A DNA stretch of 64,000 nt from Endocalyx cinctus (lineage: Eukaryota > Ascomycota > Sordariomycetes > Amphisphaeriales > Apiosporaceae): NCBI GenBank assembly GCA_001600455.1, contig BCKC01000007.1:1366019-1430018 (forward strand), in the 5' to 3' direction. This document shows positions 55,979 to 64,000 of this stretch, in pieces. Under the pieces are notes generated by a model. The model was not told the origin of the DNA, did not search any database, and saw nothing but the letters and a program-made list of their open reading frames with translations. The translations under genes were made by a program, and so were the position numbers. Every line of letters starts with the position of its first letter. Position 1 is the stretch's first letter.

Positions 55979-58412
55979 TCACATCATGCCCAACCTCGTC
56001 ATCCTCTTCTCCATCCTGGGCATTCCCAGTCCACCCCGTCCGAGGGCCTGACCGGGCGCGAGTCGGGTGCCTCGGGGTAGACCGAAAGGACGGTTCAAGG
56101 AGCCGAAGTTGGCGGCCGGGCCCGAGGGCAGCCCTCCTCGCGGGGGTTCCCTTTCCCTGAAGCTAGGTCGCGAAGACGACGTCGGTTCCTGAATGGTAGG
56201 CACCGGCGACATGGGAGATTGAGGGGAGTTGCCGCCCCCTCCTCCGGATTGCATCCGCCTCCAGGCGTCGCGCTCGCAGTAGGCGCGACCGTTGACGTCG
56301 AAGTAGCCGTCGCGGAGGACGACGCCGCAGTCGCCGCAGCGGAAGCAGGCCGGGTGGTACTTGGTCGAGCTCTCGTCCTCGAGGTACTGGCCCTCGATGC
56401 CGCGGTTGCAGGTCCCGCACAGGCTGCCGTTGAGCTTGTGGTAGTGCTGCTCGCAGTAGGGCCGGTCGTCGAGCACGTAGAAGGTCGCGGACGAGAACGG
56501 CTCCCGGCAGGTCGCGCACACGAAGCACGCCTTGTGGTACCGCCCCGTCAGCCGCCCGTCCGCGGACGAGATCGACTTCCCCGTGATCGGCTCCCGGCAC
56601 GACTTGCATCGGCCCCGCGACCGCGAAGGCTCCCGTCGGTGGTGGTGGTTCGGTCCCGGCCCCGACGCGGGAGGAGGAGGGGGAAGAGGGAGGTCGTCTA
56701 TCGGCGATTGCCCTTTCCCTCCTTGTATCGCGGGATCTCGGCGGTTTTCGTACAGTCCCGGCGTGGTCGGGGACCTGGGTCCGGGCGACTTGATGGGAGA
56801 TCCTAACCGCATGCTCCTTTCGTTTGGTGGTGCTATAGGCTCCAATCTAAGACCCTGCGGAGGCGGGCGGCGTCCGCTGGGTCTGAGAGAGTCGTATTTC
56901 TCCGGTGGGGGTGGCGCCATATCGGGATAAGATGAAGGAGGAGGGTCCTTCGGAAGCGAGGAACCCATCGAGCCCATCGAGTTCTGCAGGTCGTCCATCA
57001 GCGCGTCGAATCCCGAAGTATCCGAGGGCTTCCTGCGGGTGCCGTTACGCGAGGGCATCGACCTCGCCGGGCTCGTGCTCGAGCTCGGCTGGCTAGGCTG
57101 GGACGACGAGCGCTGGCTGAATCCGGAGTGGCTGGACGACTGCGAAACCGACGGGGAGTGGTACGGGTTTCCGACACCAAACTCGTCCGCTAGGCTCAGG
57201 ACGGAATTGTTCGCGTCGCTTCCGCTTCGCGTGGGCGGCCGGTTTTGGCTCTTCCGCGGGGGTGGTGGACGCGATGTATCCCTCATCCCGAAGGACGGTC
57301 GTTGCGTACGGTCGGCCGTCATCGTCGGTCTACCGCCGTTGTTCTCGGACGGCCTTCGCAATCTGTCGGGTCGAGAACCAGGCGCCGAGGCTACCCGTTC
57401 GAGATTTTGGTTGCCATTATCCTCGTCCGCCCTCGGGGGAAGCCTATCCGGAAAGGTGTCCGCTCTCTTGGTCAGCCCGAGAGGCTCGGGTTCCAAAGGA
57501 TCGTTTTCGCCCTGCGGCGGTCCAAATCCGCCGTAACCGTTCTTGCGCGGTAACCTAGGCGGCGCGCCGTACCCGTTACTCGAGGACGAAGACCGGCCGG
57601 CTACGGTTCCCGCCCTCTCCAGCCTAGTTCCGGGCTGCAGGAGATTATCGTTCGTCGCCGTGTCGTCCGTGCTGTTACTGCGCGAAAACGCGTTCTTGGA
57701 CCCGGGCCTCCTCCTCACTTCAAATGGCCCGGGCGCGATCGAGTTCATCCTCGTGAGCAAGCTCGGGGCCTGCTGCTTCTGGGGGCTCGTCCCGTACGAC
57801 GCCGTCGATGCCGCGTCCGCGCCGCCGTCGAACGATTCTGGCTCCGCGGCGAACCCACCGTAGCCGCCAGGCCGTCGAGGGGAGCCGGCTATCGCGGGTG
57901 CGAAATAGTCGTCTCCGCTGGACCCGGCACCAGGTCGCGAGTTTGTTGGTGTTTTTGGTGAGATCGTCTGAGACCCCGTAGACGCGCTTACCGGCGTCAA
58001 CTGATCTGACCTCGAAAACGCTCGATCTGTGCGGTCTTGTTAGCATTAACACGTCGTCCTTCTCCCTTAAATATTATATCCCATTTCATGAAAACGGAGT
58101 CAGGCAAGAATGATGAAATCTAGGAAAATACATACTCGCTGCTGAAGTGTCTACTGCAGGTGGCGGTTGAGCAGCGAACTTGTTAAATACATTCTGCTTC
58201 AAGGAAGAAAATGCACCACCGAGAAGGTCCGGCATAGGCGGCGGTGCTGTTGAAACTTGTTAGTTAAATCCTAAAAGCTAAGTCTTAAATCACCAAGCAC
58301 GCAAAAGACGCTTACGTTCGGGTGCGTTCTCTGCGCTACCTCCGCAAATATGCTCTCCCATCATGGAAATCTCGACTTGGTTTCCACAATTGGAACATTT
58401 TATTGTCGGCAT
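55979..58412 (-). CDS. LIM-domain protein, paxillin-like
   Basis: Predicted minus-strand exons are 58412-58316, 58246-58136 and 58035-55979, giving 754 aa. The first exon encodes a small zinc-type motif, KCSNCGNQVEISMMGEHIC (Cys6, Cys9, His21, Cys23). Exon 2 carries a Pro-rich FNKFAAQPPP stretch, and exon 3 restores the family block SDQLTPVSAS. A long Ser/Pro/Arg-rich disordered region follows. Two adjacent LIM domains lie near residues 545-670: CKSCREPITGK..YHKACFVCATC and CGTCNRGIEGQ..YHPACFRCGDC, each with the full set of zinc ligands. The tail is basic and Gly-rich. Yeast and fission-yeast relatives (Pxl1) act in polarised growth and the cytokinetic ring; a similar role at hyphal tips or septa is inference. 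The 5' exons are short and easily missed. Confidence 0.9.
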
Positions 58413-61400
58413 AAATGCCGACTGTCGTGGTAAATCTGTCATCGCGTCGCAACCGATTCAAATCAATATAGTATCCTTAATTTTCCTCCTCTTTTATTTA
58501 AATAAAACCGGCTCCTTCCCGGAGCACCGCAACGTAATTTGTCTATGTCGGTCTCCCTTTCCTCACTCATCCGTCGGCCCAAATAGCGGGTGCAGTCGGG
58601 TATGTCGATCACAAATAAAATAAGATATCCAGAAATTCGCAAAAACAGGAATCCCACTAAGTTTCAAAGTCTTGATTGTCGTCGAGTTCGATAGTATCGA
58701 GCTAAATAGATGTTGTGTTGGGAGGATGCTGAATGCGCAAAGGCTGACTGGTAACCCAGGTGTTTAAATTACAACTCAAGCCCCAAATACGCAACCAACA
58801 GCATTAAAATGGCTGACCCAAGTTGGAGGAAGAAAGGTCAGGTGTCACTCGTCTGTAACGGGCGTTACCTTTTGGGGCGACGCAGGTGATGCGTTTTATC
58901 GAGTAACAGGAGTCAGATACGGAATCCTCTAATAGGTTCAACGAGGTTGAAGCGATGATGTCTGAAAGAGCCGCCTGGGTCGAGGCGGGCGTCGAAAGAA
59001 AGTTTTGGGTATTTGAGGAGAATAATTGATTGGTACGAAAGAAACGAAAACTGAAGTTTTGTTTAGGTGAGTAAAGGTCGGTGAAAGTTAGACCTCCTCC
59101 CAGACTTGCTTGAGATGTCGCCCTGTGCGTCTCGAAAAAGTGGGCGAATAAAAAGGGTGTCGATACTTACCCCTGTGGTATATAACCCTGTAGCTCCAAC
59201 CCCTGGCATACGATATGCAAGGTTATCCTTTAGGGGGATACCTTGCTCCCTTGTACTGATTTGGCTGACTGGGGCTCTTGTGTATACTTGGCCCGTACTA
59301 TAAACTTATAGGTAGGAGGTGGTACCTTGGAGGGTAAAGTGCCGCACATGAGAAAAAAGTCTGGGGGAGAAAGAAAACTATGAAAATAGAATCAAGAGGG
59401 AAGCAGGAATATGAAGAGTCGTAGTAAGTCGTGTAAGAGAAAATAAAAAAAGGAACAAAATAAAACATTAAAAAAAAGGAATAAAAATAAATGATGAAAT
59501 GATTTACCAAATTCTACACTAATTGCGTACTGATCTCAAAATAAATCATTTTTACTTGACTAAAATGGGTAGGTAACCAAGTTTAGGGGAAGACGACACG
59601 GCTGCAAGTCATTTAGTCTTGCTGTCAAATTATTTTGGCTTCACATGTGGCATCTAGTGTAGTATGATATATTTATTTAGGCATTTACAAATAGGCATTA
59701 AGTAGAAGAAAGGGAAAAAGAAAGGGATATTCACAGGTATAGTATCTTTTGAGTTATTACTTGTGATATGTATTCTGCGTATATACGTGTATGTACGTGG
59801 CTTGATGAACCATACTACGTATACATAGGTATGTGAGTATCACGTCTTATTCTATTCTCTATCCCTTTCCTTTTAGCATTAAGATACGTAGAATATCCGG
59901 TTTTTGACAGTCTACCGTGTAAATGACGAGACATATAAAGAGATAGATAGGTATTCATTCAAATAAGATATATCTCTTCTATCTAAAAATCTTAGTCTGA
60001 TATGATTGCGTGATGTTTGTTCGTCTAATAAGATTCGAGAATGATCCCCTATTGCTAGGGTAATATCATATTATTTGGCTGAAGTGTCTCTTCTTGATAT
60101 TTGATAGGCACGGGCCAAATTATTATTATCTGCTTGTTCTTTTTTTTAAACGCTTGCTGGAAATGAACGAAAAACGCCACCTTTAAGACCACCTGCTCTT
60201 TGGTCCAAGGATATCGTAGTTGGGCTTTGTAAGTGTACGCATACATAGTACACATACATAGTACACACACACATATAACTGAACGGACGCACCAGAGCCC
60301 ATTTCACGTTCCATCGATAGAGGGGTATCCTTTTCAGGGGGTTTCAGGGGTTTGATACAACCTAAGCCTTTACGGGATTAGAAAGGACCCCCAATACCCT
60401 CCCAATATCGAGGGTCCCCTGTAGTTACCCTTGTAGTTTTTCGGTTTAGCGAACTGCAGAGAGCTGGTTTGGTGTAAATGCAAATGAAGGCAACGTTGGC
60501 ACAGATAAATTTGATGAAGGCCCAAATTTGGTTCTAATCCCTCTTTTTGGAAGCTAACACTGCTTTTTCCGAGTTGAGAAGTCTTGGTTATATGTATTTA
60601 TTTTATTATTTTTATTATTTTTTTCATAATATCCAGGAATTATGTTCCAAATAGATAGAGAATAAAGTAGCATAAACATTCGATATTCAAATTGATGCAA
60701 GATGAAAAGGGAGTCCGAAAAGAAGAGACGGTAGAGAGATCTCATACAAGAGTAATAGATACTCAAAAGGTTCATGTTCATGTCAAGCTACCCCTCAGCA
60801 TACAAATGGATACTCGTGGACATAGTACTATGTAAGGATGATCTATTACTCTCTTGTAGCTTTTCCTCTCCACTGATGAACATAAATCGCCTCACTATTA
60901 GATTAAACATCATTTCTTTAAACTAGGTTTATTATCTCTTGTGACTTCTCATGATCTTTAAAATCTAGTCTACACTAATCCTATCTCCAATTTGATATCC
61001 CATTAAAATCCTATTTCGTTATTTACCCATCTTTATCTACTTACACTACGATACACTAATGACGTTCATGTGTTACGTAGTACTGTGCTGTAAATGCGGT
61101 AGTATAGGCCTACTCAATAGGGCTATAACCTACTGAATAGGGCTATAGGCGTTGCTAGATTAGCTCTACACTATAGATCACGTCCGCGCCAAGCTTACTA
61201 GAATTTAAATATCCCCATCACCGTTCTGTAGGGAATGTGATTGATTACGCGGGTAGGGAAAGAAGCTATCGGCGCGACGGTAGATGAGAGGTCGATCTCC
61301 CTAACGTGAAGCACGCTATGGTTCGGCAAGACAAATTACCTGCGAAACAGTCAGATTGATTAGCCGGCGCTCACACAAAATACGTACTTTGTAATAAGTG

Positions 61401-64000
61401 GTATGTATTTCTTTTTGGCTTATCCTATCCCTCAACACCAATAACCCCCCATCCCGTCTTATATACCCCTGCCTATCACGTCTTCTCTAATTTCGAGATG
61501 ATCTTCGATCTACTTCTGTAAGCAGTAAGTCCTAACTCCCTTTTTTTATTTTGCGCGGCAAAGCACGGGTCATCTCCTTCGATTCTGGAAAATGGATAGA
61601 GCCGAGAAAGATGACGAGATCGCATGAAAACAAAAATGGTAACTTGATAGATTACTATTACTATGACTACGCATCTTGGATGAGTGCTACGTTATGTAAC
61701 CTGTTATTACAAGCCTAGTGATAGATGGTCGTGTTAATTGCGAGCTGGAAGGCTTCGGAATAAAATAATTGACCAAACAGAAAATTCCCGACCAGCGAAT
61801 GCTACCAAGACAACCTCTTCTCCAGGGCAACCTATCGGTGCTATGTCTTGGATGTCACACCTCAAGCACGTCTCGAAATATTACAGAATCAATAAGGTAG
61901 TATTGAAACGTCATATTATTTTTTTCATGCCCATAAAAAACCATTTCGGCTCTTCGATAGTGTGTTTTAAAGAATGGAAAAAAAATAAGGCTGAAGTGTT
62001 AAGTTTTTTTTTTTTTTTTTGCTCGATCACGGTTGAATGGATCTACTAAAACCCAGGCAGCGCCAAGGTAATATGATAACATGACATAGCAAAGAAGTGA
62101 TGGGATTTTATCCCGCATTTTCTGTACCTGAGCAAGAAGTAGATCTGGACTATTTCAAGTTGAAGAATGACATATTTCATCCCCCGAATTGTTCCAGACC
62201 GTCCATCGCTAGTAGGAATGACGGCGTCTACAAGTAGCACAGTAGTTAGAGAAATCACACGCTCTTCTACCTCTAACCCCCAAAACTAAGCGCGCACATG
62301 ATTAGTGCAATGCGGGTGGTCGTAATCTTAAAACACCTAAGAAAAGGGTACTTGGCTGAGTGGGTTTAGAAATAATTGATTCCTAGTATTATATATGTAC
62401 AAGTATAGAGATGGGGGGTATGATCAGCCATGGGTCAGGCTGGCACCGACCACAGCCTATAAGGGTGTGCGCATAGGATTGTTTTAATCGTTTAAAACGT
62501 CTCTCGTTTTGATTTGCAGAGGCGCCGAGTTTCTGCTGAGGCGCGATAACACGGTTGGCGGATTTCGGTACGGTTTCAAAAACTGACAGAGCAGTTCATG
62601 CATCGGGCATCATCGAAGATCCCGAGATCATTTTCCGACCGGTAACCGAGCTGATTCGTGCGGTCGCGTTGCACGTCGAACAAAAGGCTAGTTTCGGCCA
62701 AGGAATAAGGAATAAAATCATCTCAGAATTATCTTGTGTACCGTGGTTTACGTAGAATATTTACCTTGTTCATCCCCCTTGTGGTTTAGTGTATCTATCC
62801 ACATTGATGATATAATGTCCTTACATATAATATATATACTATGTATATATATCGATTATACCAGATATTTCTCCAACTCTATTAATACACTATTACTATT
62901 GCATTGCAGCGTACGAAAGGACCCGGCGCCGAAACAAAGTATGGAGCTTTCTTGTTTCTCATCTCTATTGTATTACAATTATTATATATATATATATTCA
63001 TACTGCTTATTTATTCATAGTTGTAGAGTATACGTGATTATTATATGTGCATCTTACTGTGTGGGACGTATACTGTATTAAATATAGTAAAGAGAGGGAG
63101 AGAGACAGGCAGACAGTAAAAACAAGACAGAGAAGGAGAGAAAGGAAGAAAGGGAGGGAGAGGGAAATATGAACGATCGATCCATTCTCTCCGATTCATT
63201 GCGAACAAACCACAGTTCGCTAGATTGCCAGTCAGGCCAGTGCAAGACAATTCGAGAGGGAAACTATGCCTACCTACATACGTATACTGACATGCTGACC
63301 TAGTGTAACCCATTCACCGACTTCACCGCAAATGAAATATATCGTAATTGTCCAATCATACTCTCCAAGATGATCTCCTCCCTCTAACTTAAGTTAAGTG
63401 TAGTCAAGGGTCCTTCGGCTACTCACCTGTGGAGACGAGGCACGATGGATACGTACATAGTATGTAACTGGATAAACAGCTTGGTTATCCCAGTCCGCCA
63501 ACCAGAAAAAAAGGATGTTTAGTCATTCAATTCAACCAGCACGAATCGTGAAGCTGAATCAAAGAGGAACGTTCGGCGTAAACTTATATCAACCTATGAT
63601 GATAGGTTTCTGCCGTGTTTAATCTATCGGATCGCTACGTCGTTGCGGTAAGATCTATGTACGTCGTCCATTCTGGTATATGGAATTGGAGGATACGGCC
63701 TTGGCCTTAGAATCTTCGGGAAGTTCTCGCATCCTCTTTCTTCAACAAAGGGTTTGATTAAATAGATCGGTTGATTTTGATCGATCGTTTTTACTTCCTT
63801 GTTACCGACTTTATCATTGAAGGAGAAGTTATCACTGGTCAATTCGTTCGATTTATCTTCAGCCTACTAGATAAGGTTCCGTAGTGACCGCTAGGTTAGA
63901 ATTATCTCCCCACCATCTGCTGAGGACCTGAGTAGGTCCACTACATACTGTAGAAAACATTTGAAAAGTAAAAAAATTAAACCAAAAAAAGATAACACAG
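58413..64000. other. 5.6-kb region without convincing genes
   Basis: The left part is the LIM gene promoter, with a GC-richer patch at 58850-59000. The rest is AT-rich with microsatellites, purine-rich sequence at 63085-63180, T runs and many stop codons. Short ORFs at 61738-62049, 62555-62755 and 63624-63842 match nothing and have unconvincing composition. A gene running in from the right edge cannot be excluded. Confidence 0.5.
61110..61149. repeat. 20-bp tandem duplication
   Basis: Two adjacent 20-bp units, CTACTCAATAGGGCTATAAC and CTACTGAATAGGGCTATAGG, differing at three positions. Confidence 0.8.

Noticed and set aside
56219..57863. Several long plus-strand reading frames opposite the LIM gene
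   Set aside because: They are antisense shadows of GC-rich LIM coding sequence and have low-complexity Arg/Val/Ala composition.
61738..62049. 103-codon plus-strand reading frame ending in a Phe run
   Set aside because: The Phe run is a translated T tract and the rest matches nothing.
62555..62755. 66-codon plus-strand reading frame
   Set aside because: Composition is not implausible, but there is no known motif, splice partner or upstream signal to support a gene.
1..64000. CRISPR arrays, rRNA genes, bacterial-type operons
   Set aside because: No regularly spaced direct repeats, no rRNA-like blocks, and gene structure is clearly eukaryotic.

Overview
The window looks like nuclear DNA of a filamentous ascomycete, most likely a Sordariomycete-type mould. 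The reasons are small spliceosomal introns (47-163 nt, with GT donors and CTAAC/CTAAT-like branch sites), long AT-rich intergenic stretches, and a gene set typical of such fungi: a HET-domain protein, an AA9 polysaccharide monooxygenase, an OPT transporter, a DUF3405 protein, a fungal LIM protein and an ankyrin protein with a STAND-type N-terminus. I reconstructed splice junctions by hand. For every multi-exon gene the reading frame closes across all junctions.

Layout. At 1-4.8 kb an inverted-repeat-rich stretch precedes a HET-domain gene. From 4.8 to 14.9 kb there is a Cys-rich zinc-binding-type protein, an FAD monooxygenase, a small secreted cell-wall-type protein and a secreted AA9 LPMO, followed by 2.6 kb without genes. 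From 14.9 to 23.5 kb lies a compact housekeeping block: a mitochondrial helical-repeat (PPR-like) protein, mitoribosomal bS18m, the U3 snoRNP protein IMP3 (five exons, one of only 16 nt) and an ERCC6L2-like SNF2 ATPase. From 25 to 33.6 kb is an accessory block: a divergent pair of genes sharing one N-terminal domain (one fused to an H-type lectin domain), an APH-kinase-like gene relic, an FAD amine/amino-acid oxidase and a divergently transcribed OPT transporter.

From 33.6 to 39.9 kb the DNA is gene-poor and carries a TA-flanked MITE-like element, an LTR-like sequence, one short Ser-rich ORF and a possible minus-strand gene relic. From 40 to 58.4 kb are a C2H2 zinc-finger protein (five exons, with an apparent GC-AG intron), an ankyrin protein with a STAND-type N-terminus and a very acidic tail, a DUF3405 type II membrane protein and a paxillin-type LIM protein, separated by long AT-rich gaps. 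From 58.4 kb to the end I see no convincing gene.

Most neighbouring genes have unrelated functions. The clearest functional grouping is the divergent oxidase/OPT pair at 29-33.5 kb, which suggests uptake and oxidation of an amino compound. The most novel-looking item is the lectin-associated domain pair at 25-27.8 kb. I found no CRISPR array, rRNA or convincing tRNA.
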